Shown: in pieces, positions 21,566 to 31,449 of the stretch
Numbering within the stretch: the stretch's first letter is position 1
Layout: each line of letters starts with the position of its first letter
Source: Trichobilharzia regenti
Taxonomy: Eukaryota; Platyhelminthes; Trematoda; Strigeidida; Schistosomatidae
Length of the DNA: 64,000 nt
NCBI GenBank assembly: GCA_944472135.2
Contig: OX235263.1
Location: 1,161,517-1,225,516, forward strand
Reading direction: 5' to 3'
The notes under the pieces: generated by a model
The model's input: the letters and a program-made list of their open reading frames with translations, nothing else
Told to the model about the DNA's origin: nothing
Database searches by the model: none
Made by a program: the position numbers and the translations under genes

Positions 21566-21722
21566 AGATATGATAGAGAAGATTCGTAGCTCAGGTGGAT
21601 TATTTTGATGTGGTTTTGTTCTCTGAGCTGGATGGTTTATTTGCGAAGCTTTCATCACCCTACTAGGTGACATCTTCAGCGCATACTTCAATTTGAAGTA
21701 CTCAGAGAACAAAACCACATCA
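21566..21722 (-). mobile_element. 157-base foldback insertion with 13-base target duplication
   Basis: Flanked by the direct repeat acagcatatgttt at 21553-21565 and 21723-21735; removing the insertion and one repeat restores the PLE reading frame around HMLSLDTKS. Its ends fold back: gatgtggttttgttctctgag (21607-21627, given in part as gatgtggttttgttctctga) against tcagagaacaaaaccacatc (21702-21721). The same terminal sequence occurs at the ends of other third-type PLEs (35440-35460, 58930). So it is a tiny non-coding PLE end that moved on its own. Confidence 0.85.
21641..21683 (-). ncRNA. PLE-type minimal hammerhead ribozyme
   Basis: On the minus strand: stem I strand TGCG, CTGAAGA (21673-21679), stem II GTCACC with GGTGAT, GAAA (21650-21653), a two-pair stem III (AG/CU), then cleavage predicted between 21646 and 21645, followed by CGCA, which pairs with TGCG. 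All core boxes and the three stems are present. PLEs of other animals are known to carry minimal hammerheads with very short stem III. Activity is not shown here. Confidence 0.75.
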
Positions 21723-22040
21723 ACAGCATATGTTTGTTTGTTACATTGATATCTTGTATACAGTCAACGAATTGAAAGGCGTCATGAACCGAATAGTTGC
21801 TCATCTGTTTTCGTACAAGTTCTAAAATTTCGGCTAATCATTTCGTTATTGAATGGCACGATAAACCTGGTATATCCAAAATTGGACGCAGTGGGAGGTT
21901 GGCTTTATGTATCTTTGGTAAGCCGTATAGTCTTGGTATCATTAATCCTGGCGGTCAAATCTCATCATGAACTTCATGACTGATTAAGTGTTCTTTCATT
22001 AAACTATTAATGTTGTTACGTAACTCTTCTTCAGCAAAAA

Positions 22041-22570
22041 TTTGTGGCAACTCATCACTTTTGTTACTACCCTCTTATATCGACATCCAATTCATTTGAA
22101 CGCCCTTTGTATAGCGTAGCTCCACCAAAAAACTTACTAAATGTATTTTTGTTTGACAAATTTAATGTGCTCACACTCATGCGAAACAACCATATAACTT
22201 TTCTATTGTACAGCTATGGAAATGAAGTCATTTTCGTAAACAGACTGTTCTCTGAACTACTGGTATTCTGTCTATTAATGTTTGAATGAGGGATTTTTTA
22301 TGAGTTAAAAATACTGGTATTACATTAAAACAACTCAACATGTGTGTTCTATCTTAATACACAGAGATGTCAATATACTTTCCCTACACTGTACCTTCAA
22401 AGTGTCCTTGTCCAACTTTTATGTAGTTAGACACACTGAAAACGGATCAGCTTCCATGTCTTGTCTCTAAAAACGCTGTTTCAACTAAAATGAAATTCAA
22501 GACAGGCGGGTTATTTCCAAGATCTCAGCCTCCTCAAATTTTCACGGTTACAGGTCATAGAAACTTATCT
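22041..22570. other. AT-rich DNA, possible PLE 5' remains
   Basis: Follows the most upstream PLE 7 coding match. An 81-codon plus-strand frame at 22044-22289 has no recognisable motif. No exon supported. Confidence 0.35.
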
Positions 22571-22574
22571 TCAT

Positions 22575-22770
22575 TGGGTCAGGTTCCAGTGGCTTAATGG
22601 TCTACCAGCTCGCCTTCTAAACAGAAGCTCCCAGGTTCAAAAATCGGAGGGTGCATACTGATGAAGAATCCCTGACTAGGCTGATGAAACGGCTGTTAAA
22701 TACTCTCAGTTATTTCAATGATCCTCTAATCGATGTCAGTACATGATGAAATCCTTATCTCCTGGTATTG
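22575..22770 (+). repeat. Family A SINE
   Basis: ttccagtggcttaatggtc and cagcataccagctcgcc-like head sequence, a decayed B box (ccaggttcaaaaatcgg), then actgatgaagaatccctgac and gaaacggctg of a decayed hammerhead (about 22658-22695), with an extra ctgat between stem II and GAAA. Confidence 0.75.
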
Positions 22771-22884
22771 GTACCAGTTATTTTGTTTTAGCATCAAATT
22801 ATTTTGAAGGCTTGGCTAATTTCTACTGTGTGTCCTGTGTCAATTGAATCTCTGGCGATTGCACTCGATTACACTTTTCTTCAT

Positions 22885-23385
22885 TTTGTACGAAGACTCT
22901 TAGGAATGTGCTCAGAAAATCTAGTAGATGCTCTCCTCTACATAAGAAGTGTTACACATGCCTAGGCATCGATCGCCTTTCTCGACGGGCACTGTTAGCT
23001 GACATAGGGTCAGGCCGGAAAAGAACTAGCGGCGGTCAAACCAAAACATGGCTTTACCAGTCAGTCAGTTTAAGCCAGTCACGTAAGAACATGTAGACTT
23101 CCTGGTTGGGATCATCGGGATGGCAGAAACCAATGAAGGCTGGAGACAATCGGTGTAATGGCTCAAAGTAGTTGTTCTCAATGGCCGGCCCAGATGCATC
23201 CACTCCTTGTGACTTATAATTTCCAATGAAACTATGGTGTTCTTCGTTATTACTATTCCTTTGTCTCATATCCCTGTCTACTGTCTCTTTTATGAATATC
23301 TTCCATTTTCTTCTCTTACTTTGTGTGCTACATGAAGGGAGTGTGACGACTTGAACTGCTGTACATCGGTGCAAGATTCTATGTC
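22885..23385 (+). mobile_element. CR1-like LINE 3' end
   Basis: Plus strand: SRRALLADIGSGRKRTSGGQ (22979-23038) then a TKTW string, followed in other frames by CRLPGWDHRDGRNQ (about 23092-23135). This C-terminus (RALxAxxGxGxKxxxGGQxxTW, then RLPGWGPRD) is one I know from trematode LINEs. The 3' end contains ttcgacatagaatcttgc in reverse, that is gcaagattctatg, and attctatg is the CR1-clade 3' terminal octamer. Truncated and frameshifted. Confidence 0.7.
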
Positions 23386-23655
23386 GAAAACAAAAAGACA
23401 GGTCTAATATCGTAAACTTATATGCATTAATTTAATTATACTACAACTGCAGCCGACAAAACATTAGCGGGTTTTTCCGGACGCCTGCATTCAACCTCCA
23501 ATATATCAGTAATCATAAAACCAAGTGTACGAAATAATACTACAAAGAAATACGTGTGTGAACTTCGCTGTAAACAAGTTTTATTGAAGCCTGTAACTCT
23601 GTAAATTTTCGAAAAACGTTATTCAGTCTTCTACTATTATACCTTCGTCCTCTCT
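23386..23655. other. AT-rich DNA, nothing recognised
   Basis: No supported feature. Confidence 0.4.
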
Positions 23656-23659
23656 CTGA

Positions 23660-23775
23660 CTTGAGCAAACATCAGCTGTTTCATCCTAGTCGGGGAATCC
23701 TCGGTAGTGAGCATCCACTGGGGTTCTAACTCGTATTAGTCCTTGGCCAAATTCAGAAAACGAACCGAATCCTTA
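23660..23775 (-). repeat. Family A SINE fragment, minus strand
   Basis: Minus strand hammerhead-like block (tgtttcatcctagtcgggg, 23678-23696) followed by gagcatccactggggttc; the tRNA-like head is cut off. It is immediately followed by a plus-strand copy. Confidence 0.65.
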
Positions 23776-23779
23776 AAAA

Positions 23780-24140
23780 AAACACAACTATTGGAAACTA
23801 AACTGATGTTTGCTAGTGACTTGCTATAGGATGGAGTTTCCTGGAGTTCCAGTGAGATCCATCTAGTCAAGTGTGAGGATGGATATCCCACAGATGACAT
23901 TGGTCAATTGTCGCGCTAAATCATGAGTTGGTAGAAGTTAGAATTCTTGAGTTAGACATTAAATTGGGTCCCAGCGGCTGTCTTGTAACCGAAAGGTCTT
24001 GGGTTCGACCCCCACCCCCTGGTGGGTGCGGAATGTCAATGATTTCCAGGCTAAAATGAAGCAGCTGTCCAGAACTTCGTGGTTTTCAATGGTTCTCTAT
24101 CTGATATCGATCCGTGATTAACTCGTCAAAATAAATCTAA
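23780..24140 (+). repeat. Family A SINE, plus strand
   Basis: Starts gctagtgacttgctataggatgg, continues cgcgctaaatcatgagttgg, tRNA-like part (cttgtaaccgaaaggtcttgg, gggttcgacccc), decayed hammerhead (tcaatgatttccaggctaaa, then atgaagcagctgtcc), and ttctctatctgatatcgatcc. Head-to-head partner of 23660-23775. Confidence 0.75.
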
Positions 24141-24214
24141 TCCTTACGAACCAACTATTGAAAATTGAAAACTATTATTTTAGGCTATATGTGGAAAACC
24201 GGTTAGAACAAGAC

Positions 24215-24430
24215 ATATAAGCGAACTGTATTGTTCTCAATTTTATCTGCCTTTAGGCTCTACCATAATTTGTATTTAATTTGTGGATGGCGACTAGCAG
24301 CGGAACACAGGATGAGCATTTCGTCCTATTTGAGACTCGTCATCTGGATGTACTTGCATTTCTCAGTGAGTGATAATGTTCCCACTGAGACCGAATACTT
24401 CGGTCCAATCAGTCGACGGGAAAATGTGAA
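24215..24430 (-). repeat. Sm-alpha SINE fragment, minus strand
   Basis: Minus strand hammerhead section at 24305-24355 with core ATGACGA (24337-24343) and GAAA (24319-24322), followed by a stretch (cttcggtccaatcagtcgacggg) that in full copies lies at the other end; so this is a deleted copy. Confidence 0.75.
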
Positions 24431-24444
24431 ATTAAATTAAATTA

Positions 24445-24785
24445 ATATGTCCCATTGCACAAGGGATGGCTATCGTGGCCCAATTGGCCTAGTGGATAAC
24501 GCCTTGGCTTTTGAAACAATGGGAACTGGGTTCGAGCCTCGGTGTGAACATCATCACTCACTGAGAAATGCAAGTACATCCATATGACGAGTCTGAAATA
24601 GGACGAAATGTGCGTTGTCCTAGATTCCACAGCTAGTCAACATCCACCTATTAAATACTAATTAAAAATACCAAGACATCGTGGAAGCATATGTACAAGA
24701 AGCCGACAGATATGTCAACCTGAGACCAAGCACTTCGGTCCAATCAATCGACGGGAAAATCTAAAATCCAAATTAAATTTACTAT
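24445..24785 (+). repeat. Sm-alpha SINE, plus strand, near full length
   Basis: tRNA-like head: ggcctagtggataacgcc (A box) and gggttcgagcctc (B box, 24527-24539); then tcactcactgagaaatgc, a hammerhead with core ATGACGA (24584-24590) and GAAA (24605-24608), and the end block cttcggtccaatcaatcgacgggaaaat (quoted in part). C3 is A in the core, so cleavage is unlikely. Confidence 0.85.
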
Positions 24786-25140
24786 AATTTACATGGATGT
24801 ATGCTTTAAACAGTTTAACGAATGAATGTGAGTATGTGGATCAGAAATATTAGTAGTATGTGTCAAATATTTTGAACGCCAGTAATAACTACGACTCGAA
24901 ATGATAGCAAAAATAATAATAACAATAATGACGTCAATTTTAACAAAAGTACAAGGAGCTTATTTGGATGGTGATAAGAATAACGAAGTAAGTCTGTTTA
25001 TTTAGACAATTCAAAAAATAAATTAGGTGAAACCTCAAAAGTCAGGTAATACTGCAGGTGTAGTGGACATATAACCAGAGTTTAAGTAAATATTATAAAA
25101 GTACATAGGAAATGGGAAACAAGAGAGGGTGGTAAGCCTT
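24786..25140. other. AT-rich DNA, nothing recognised
   Basis: No supported feature; short (AAT)n run at about 24912-24930. Confidence 0.4.
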
Positions 25141-25144
25141 TAAA

Positions 25145-26155
25145 TATAATCTACCTAGGCTATGGAAGAGACAAAGTTAGAACAAACTTCTTTTGTTGTA
25201 TGCAAAGGCACTAGGATTGTTCTCTCGAATTAATTCCCATAGCTTCAGCTATCTGTAAACGACGAGTTCGAATTCCGTTTGACAGATTCAACGGAATATG
25301 ATGGATAACTCTGAAGGTACTACTTCTGTCTACTTGGTGACCACTATCAATCAAATGAGTCAAAACGGAACTTCTTACAGATTTTATTCTCCTTTTCTGG
25401 GCTATGGAGGAAAATGCTCAGTGATGCATTTGTCAAGCTTTCTAGTTGTTTGCACTATATAGCCAAGCTCTCTCCACAGGAACAGGTAAATTTATAGATA
25501 CACATAAAAGTGGCACAGCTAGGTAGCTTTTCTTTTGCTTGAGCATAATTGGTTGGCTGTGAAATGAGAAACAAAAGGCAGTGGCAGTATAAGTCCGATT
25601 TATCGCTCTCGGAAATCTTGGATGGAAGACTTCAAAATCCACGTACCCATTGAACAGCAATTTGTCAATTTATCTTAATTGCACCTGGTGTTATGTGCTT
25701 ATCTCCTTGCAAATGTACTAGGATAACCCATTTGAACCAACGTATTTTGGATGCATCCTAACTCATTTTCTAGGGAGTCACCTGTACAGATCAAACTGAT
25801 TTTCTATCGGATAAGTAGAAAACTGAGAAAATGTGTAGATTGTCCTAGAGATGCAAGTTTTCTGTAGACATATGTCCTGAGTGAACCAACCTGCCTTCTG
25901 TTCAAATAGACACGTCAAGGAAGTCTAGCCTACCATCGTGTTCTTCTTCACAAGTGAAGATGAGCTACGGGTGTGCATCACTGAATTTGATAAATAATTT
26001 GCTACTTGGCGGATTTCTTATTAAAAATAACAAAATGTATCATCAACATAACGAAAACAAGAAACCATTTTGTCTATTATTTGTTTCAAGAAAGAAATCT
26101 GACAGAAATGAGACTAATCAAGAACCAATAGCAATACCGTCGATTTGTCTATAAT
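25145..26155 (-). pseudogene. PLE 8: minus-strand remnant, RT active site to C-terminus
   Basis: Minus strand: RYVDDTFCYF (about 26055-26027, the RT motif C with YVDD intact), then SLTCLFEQKAGWFTQ (about 25925-25880, decayed), YKFTCSCGESLA (about 25485-25450, GIY-YIG start), and AEAMGINSRENNPSAFAY (about 25243-25190, C-terminus). Stops and frameshifts between pieces. No inverted arms were recognised around it. Confidence 0.75.
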
Positions 26156-26274
26156 ACACGTTGCTAAATGTCAGGCTTACCTTCATATTGCATTTTAGTT
26201 ATTGAATAAATGCAAATGTAACAATAACAATGAGGTTCTTACTGAATTTCCAGAATCTCTGTACTCAAATTTGT

Positions 26275-26465
26275 TTAATTTTTTTTATTCCAGCTTGATT
26301 CCAAAACCGTATTTTTGGTACAAGTATGGAATTTTCAGCATGTGATGTCGGTGGCCCAAATTGCAGGCAGACCATTATTGATGTTGAGTGAGCATCGGCA
26401 GGATATCGAACCCCCGACAATGTGCATGGCCGGTGAGAGTCCTAACCGATGCATACCGAAGCACA
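26275..26465 (-). repeat. Family B1 SINE, minus strand
   Basis: Minus strand head decayed (gcttcggtatgcatcgg), B box gggttcgatatcc, body with ctgaaaattccatacttgtacc and gaatcaagctggaataaaaaaa. Older than the copy at 20040 judging by divergence. Confidence 0.75.
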
Positions 26466-26594
26466 ATATTAATCTAGAAAATTATTTCTGTACGCTTTAT
26501 CTCAAACATATTAGATGCATTTCAATAGCATTATCTGTCAAGACAATCCCACATAAACTTAGCCTCAAAAGACAGCAATGTCTGTTAACTCCTA

Positions 26595-27735
26595 GCTAGA
26601 CTGTACTAAGATGAAGAGCTTTCTATCAGGAGTTAGCAAGTGGTATTCGTCTAATGGCCTTAAACTAAATCCTTCCAAATGTCAGACTGTTCATTTCAGT
26701 TTCCGATGTAAACGAAAGTTAAATGAAGCCGTTGGTTCCTATGACCCTTGCAAAACTGATGATAGTAAGGATAGAGAAATCAAGTCTGAAGTTAAGTGTC
26801 TTGGAATAATTCTTTCTTCTAACCTATCCTGGTCTTCCCTTGTCTTAGCGATTTCTAAAAGAATATTTCGTCTGACATTTTACATTAGTAAGTTAAGGTA
26901 CTCACGGATAACCCAACCACTCCTCCTCTTACAATTCGTCAACTCGTTTATTTTGCCTATTCTTCTTTAGTGTTCACCCTTATTCTTTCCTGAATTCCTT
27001 AAAAGAGACTACGTCGTACTTCGTAGAACTCTGAAGACTGTCAGTAGGGCGAGTGGTTTCTCATTGGGCCATATCGTTGACATTGTCACTGATAGGCACT
27101 TGATGTCATGCAACAAATTTGCTAAAGAAATTTTGGCAAACTGTGAGCACCCATTGTACACACAGCTCCAACCTTGTGTCTCCTCAGGTAGAACAAGGTG
27201 TCTTTGTAGAAGACTTTATGAACGTACGTCCAAGTATAAAAATTCCACTATACCATACTTCACGGCAAGTAGATCATGTGATGAAAATAGTGTTACTCAT
27301 GAACCAATTAACCTTCTTTACACTACTAAATAAGCCATTTCCATCACCCTTACAACATCAACCTTTACTGTAATTGTATTTCTTATATTCATAATCGTCT
27401 CAATTTTTTTGTTTTTATTTATTTATTTTTCATAATTATGAACATCATTTAAACTGTGTTATAACTGTTAGTTTTCTATTTCCCCTCACTATAGTACATC
27501 GACAGAACATTAGATTCAATACTCTATAACATGCTAAAATCTTTAAACTGAATCTACAATACTGTTTGAAACAAACTCACTGTCATTATTATTATTATTA
27601 TATTTAATATTCTCATTTATATTTTGAGTAAATCAGATGCAAGGTGTTTTGACAAATGCTGAGGATTCCATTCTGTATTACAAGTACTGTTTTTGAAATA
27701 AAGGTGACTATTATTATTATTATTATTATAGTAAG
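26595..27735 (+). mobile_element. CR1/jockey-group LINE 3' third
   Basis: Plus strand frame 26611-26970: VSKWYSSNGLKLNPSKCQTV (RT thumb start, SKC motif), VKCLGIILSSNLSWSS (the LGI...LSW motif), RITQPLLLLQFVNSFILPIL. After one stop the frame continues LKTVSRASGFSLGHIVDIVT and RLYERTSKYKNSTIPYF. It ends ttctgtattacaagtactg, an AATAAAG signal near 27697 and a (TTA)n tract. A related copy lies at 46685-47674. 5'-truncated, with few disabling changes. Confidence 0.85.
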
Positions 27736-28080
27736 AATAATACAATATTCATAGGGCTTTCTCAATCATTATTTATCTATAATGAGTACTACAAGGCATA
27801 ATTATTAATTCATGAGTAAATTTAATAAGACAACTGAAATACAACGTGTGTTCTTTTTTCTCAACATTCTTAATAGCTAACTGATTTTTATCTTGCTAAA
27901 TCTAATTGCATTTATTAGACGACCATAGTTTACACATTTCCTCAATAATTATCAACCTTTACATGCTTGTATAACTTCAGTCAATTTGACACTAGAAATC
28001 ATTTCAGTATTTTTGAAGCGGATGTGTAAGTTTTTTTCTTTCACATCCTTGTTTTTGGTTAAACAAGTGACTTTCATTAT
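27736..28080. other. AT-rich DNA, nothing recognised
   Basis: No supported feature. Confidence 0.45.
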
Positions 28081-28084
28081 TGAA

Positions 28085-28370
28085 TTGAATTTTTCACTTT
28101 CCCGTCGATTGATTGGACCGAAGTGCTCGGTCTCAGGTTGACATGTCGGCTTCTTGTGCAGGTGCTTCGACGATGTCTGGGTATTTAATTAGTATACAAT
28201 TGGTGGATGGTGGCTAGCAGTGGAATCAAGGATGCGCATTTCGTCCTATTTGAGACTCGTCAGCTGGATGTACCTGCATTTCTCAGTGGGTGATGATGTT
28301 CCCAGTGAGGCTCGAACCCAGTACCCATAGTTTCAAACGCCAAAGCGTTATCCACTAGACCTAGGACGAA
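28085..28370 (-). repeat. Sm-alpha SINE, minus strand, near full length
   Basis: Minus strand: A box region ctagtggataacgctttgg (28344-28362 reversed), B box gggttcgagcct, tcacccactgagaaatgc, hammerhead, and end block down to cccgtcgattgattgg at about 28102. It joins directly, head to head, to the plus-strand copy that follows. Confidence 0.85.
28222..28272 (-). ncRNA. Sm-alpha hammerhead ribozyme, best-preserved core
   Basis: On the minus strand: ATCCAG, CTGACGA (28257-28263), stem II GUCU...GGAC with a loop of CAAAUA, GAAA (28239-28242), stem III UGC/GCA, then UC with predicted cleavage between 28231 and 28230, followed by CTTGATTCC. Stem I has one mismatch (CUUGA instead of CUGGA). Both conserved core boxes match the consensus CUGANGA and GAAA, unlike the other Sm-alpha copies here. 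Confidence 0.85.
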
Positions 28371-28525
28371 ATGAGCATCCTGGATTCCACTGCTAGCCAC
28401 CATCCACCAATTGTATACTAATTAAATGCCCAGACATCGTCGAAGCATCTGAGCAAGAAGCCGACATATCAACCTGAGACCGAGCACTTCGGTCCAATCA
28501 ATCGACGGGAAAATCAAAAATTCAA
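28371..28525 (+). repeat. Sm-alpha SINE 3' part, plus strand
   Basis: Begins within the hammerhead (aggacgaaatgagcatcctgg) and runs through ccaccatccaccaattg to the end block cggtccaatcaatcgacggg. The head and 5' half of the ribozyme are missing because it abuts the minus-strand copy. Confidence 0.8.
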
Positions 28526-28740
28526 TTAAATAATTAATATGACCCGTTGCACAAGAGGTGGCTCTCGTGGCCCAAGTGGTCTAGTGGATAACGCTTTGGC
28601 GTTTGAAACTATGGGTACTGGGTTCGAGTCTCGGTGGGAACATCATCACTCACTGAGAAATGCAGGTACATCCAGATGACGAGTCCCAAATAGGACGAAA
28701 TGCGCATCCTTGATTCCACTGCTAGCCACCATCCACCAAG
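28526..28740 (+). repeat. Sm-alpha SINE 5' part, plus strand
   Basis: Head with ggtctagtggataacgc (A box) and gggttcgagtctc (B box, 28619-28631), tcactcactgagaaatgc and a complete hammerhead region, ending in ccaccatccaccaa at 28739. Arranged in tandem after the 28371-28525 piece. Confidence 0.85.
28665..28720 (+). ncRNA. Sm-alpha hammerhead with C3 to A change
   Basis: ATCCAG then ATGACGA (28676-28682) in place of CTGACGA, stem II GUCC...GGAC, GAAA (28697-28700), stem III UGC/GCA and UC with cleavage expected between 28708 and 28709. C3 pairs with G8 in the catalytic core, so this copy should be inactive although every other part is kept. Confidence 0.8.
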
Positions 28741-29085
28741 TGACTTTCATATTCGAATATGGAACAGAAATTATACCACACACGTGGAACAGCAGTAATC
28801 TCTATAGGGACCAGAATTGTCTGAACACCGGATGATTATTTCTCTAGTCTGAGTCTGAACTTACCAGCAGTACGCTGAGCAGCTAGCCAGAATTCGACTG
28901 GTTTGAGCTGACCCAGAAGTCTGATTAGAGTGTAAAGAAATGCACAGGTAAATCGTGCTTAATTCACACCGACTGAAAAAAAGTCATCTCTATTGTTTGG
29001 ATACTTTCGATTTCATTAGCAGGCAGTGCTGGTTCGTATTAGTGTTATCTCACCACTTAGCAGTATATAAAGCATCGAGAACTGT
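28741..29085. other. Nothing recognised
   Basis: No supported feature; moderately mixed base content. Confidence 0.4.
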
Positions 29086-29089
29086 TTTT

Positions 29090-29335
29090 TGTGTTTTTTC
29101 CTTCACGTTCCCCCTAGTGGAACATAGAGCTTCAGGCTAGTGGCTTGAAGTTTCTGTACCAGTGTTTCATTTTACAGGATAGGGTTGCTAGCCTCATGCC
29201 TAACCTTTCCTCTTTACCAGCATTATCTCTAGCTTAGCGAGGTAAAGGAGTGCTTCTGTGGCGGGGGATCGAATCCCGGACCATGTGCATTATCCGCCAG
29301 CGTCCCAACCGCCATGCCACCGACAAGAACTGTGA
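29090..29335 (-). repeat. Family B2 SINE, minus strand
   Basis: Minus strand head (ggtggcatggcggttggg, B box gggattcgatccc), body aggtaaagaggaaagg-like and aaaatgaaacactggtac, and an RTE-like end with gctctatgttccac. It has the same two-part structure as the copies at 16045, 35548, 43620 and 57605. Confidence 0.85.
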
Positions 29336-30170
29336 TACATCTTAAAAGCAAATAAGACTGCTAATTTTAGCAATATAATTTGAACTAAATTACAAATAAA
29401 TACTCTGTAGATTCTCTGAATGTGTCCCTCCGACTCAGAGTCACGAGTGCAAAGTGTCAAAATCCTCAATAACAAAACATCTTGTGGACTACGGACATGA
29501 TATCGACGCTGTCAAGTCATTCACTATTCTCAGCAGGCAAAGAAACAAGAAGATGCTTGTGATTGCAGAAGCTTGTGAAATTTGAGTTTATAGACCAGGT
29601 CTCAGTATACAAAATGAGATGGCAGTGACTCTGAATCTACCATGGTAATACGTTTTACTTATTATTCTTGATTCATTTAAAGCTATCCCTTATCAGTGGC
29701 ATTATCTTAACTCACTTCAACATTATTATTACTGCTATTGTTACTATAACTATTACTATTGATATTACTCTGTTTGTAGATCTTGATATATTCCCTAATG
29801 ACTAATTGTTTATCTGAATGATGTAATCGAAGCGTAATGCAATTTATCTTAATTTCGATCTCTCAAAGTCTCTCTCCCATTATCTATTTGAACATTACCT
29901 AGAAAACATTTACACCTGTCTTTCTGCATGACTAATTTAATGTAGTTTATTTACTTATCATTCTTACATCTCCCAATTTAATTTCAATAGTATATATGTA
30001 TTGCTTGCATTTTTACTAGTTTCAAATTCATTGCATACTCTTTGTTGTATTTATGATATAACAAAATTTAGGTTCAGTAGAACTGTAACTGTTATCATTA
30101 TACACCGTTAATTGGGTAAGGAACAAGGAGCTCTGCACTGCAACTAACCAACCAACCTAGAACCTATCGC
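29336..30170. other. AT-rich DNA, nothing recognised
   Basis: About 830 bases with no supported feature. Part of the presumed intron or intergenic space. Confidence 0.5.
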
Positions 30171-30174
30171 CAAT

Positions 30175-31045
30175 CAAATTATTATTATTATTATATCCTT
30201 TAATTCCTAGAGGAACATAGGGCTTCAGCTGCGCGTCTCCATTGTCTTCTGTTTTCTTCCAACTTTCTCACTCCGCTCCAGGTCTGCTCACATGCTTTCA
30301 TCTCCTCCTCATATGACCTCCTCAAAGTCACCCTTGCACTGACGACCAACTCGCCGCTTCCCTTTCAGGTTCCACTCGAGCGATGGCTTGGCATGTGATG
30401 TCACTTGATGGTTTCTTCAGAGTATGGTAAGCCAATCCATCTCCATTTCTTTTTGTCTCTTTGTTTCACAATCGGTTCCTGGTTGGTTCGCTCACTGCCA
30501 GAGATCCCTGTTTCTGATCTTTTCTGACCAGCCATCTGATCTTGAGTATTGAGCGAAGACAACTGTTAATGAAGGTCTGACGTTTGTTGGAGATGCTCTT
30601 TATGACGCGCCAAGTCTCTGATCCGTATAGAGAGTAGAACTGAATTCACACTGGAGTTGAAGATCCGGATGTTATTTTTGATACTGAGTGCTGTTGACCT
30701 CCACACAGACTCAAGTGTAATGAAAGCTTGCCTTCTTGCTTTTTCGATTCTGGCTTTGATATCCTCGTCAGTTCCGCTGGTTTGTAGTTGGGACGATGCT
30801 TCCTAGGTAGGTGGGTATGTAAATGAGGTTGTTTCTTTCAGGTTCCTCCCATTTATGCTGACTGTCGTCTGCTGTTGTTGTTGCTGTTGGTGTTGGCCAA
30901 GAATCTTCATCACCTCTGTTTTATCTATTTTCCCCTGAAGTGAAGCGCTATCTTTGATGCTTATTCTGCCAGCTTGTTGCTTTTCACCCGCATATCTTCC
31001 AGTTTGTGGGAAATCAGACATATATGATCATCGGCGAGGTCCAAG
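30175..31045 (-). mobile_element. RTE-type LINE 3' third, dead
   Basis: Minus strand: MSDFPQTGRYAG and KIDKTEVMKILGQHQQ (about 30939-30890), INGRNLKETTSFTYPP (30850-30803), IRIFNSSVNSVLL-like sequence (about 30675), then the C-terminus and (TAA)n with aggaattaaaggatat at 30180-30205. First subfamily. Almost identical in layout to 17350-18325. Confidence 0.85.
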
Positions 31046-31129
31046 CAAATATACTGAGGGGAATATAAATAAATTGCAAATACTCCGAGGAGATGTTTTT
31101 GGCTGAAATCGAGTGACGAGGGACGAGTT

Positions 31130-31245
31130 AAACATCCTTCCAAGGGTCACATGGACGAGATAATGTGAGGAGGAAATGAAAGCCTATGGTCAATCGTGGA
31201 GTCAGTTAAAGACGACAGCAGAAAATAGGATGAAATTGATTTGTG
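31130..31245 (+). mobile_element. RTE C-terminal fragment, plus strand
   Basis: RVTWTR then CEEEMKAYGQSWSQLKTTAE (about 31143-31225) is the RTE C-terminus seen at 63800-63900, in the opposite orientation to the neighbouring RTE copy. Confidence 0.7.
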
Positions 31246-31449
31246 TGGGATTTCTTGAAAAAGTTAACATAAATCTAAGATTGACAGATGAAAAATATCT
31301 CAGCAAAAATCTTCTCACTGTCCGTAGAAAGCCTTTTGTAATCCCTGAAGAAAATGTTATCAGTGGAAATAATGTCCACACGTGGACTGACTGTAATAGC
31401 AGTCATATCTGCGGAAGTTAAAATTTATGATGGCCTAGAGCAGAGAATA

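Larger units (their letters stand above)
20441..22040 (-). pseudogene. PLE 7: longest PLE copy; RT through GIY-YIG, dead
   Basis: Minus strand. From 22036: EEELRNNINSLMKEH; HMLSLDTKSLFANVPPTETI (about 21553-21495, RT motif A region); MESPLNCSVVNLENGPLK (21392-21340, after motif B); ARYLNDIFIICDDG (about 21325-21285), where the YxDD motif C reads YLND, so the first catalytic Asp is Asn; KISFLEAELTG (motif D region); REPTWNGQLLSFYSW (about 21125-21080); then a decayed nuclease region to 20450. A 157-base insertion lies at 21566-21722. Frameshifts also occur outside it. Confidence 0.85.
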
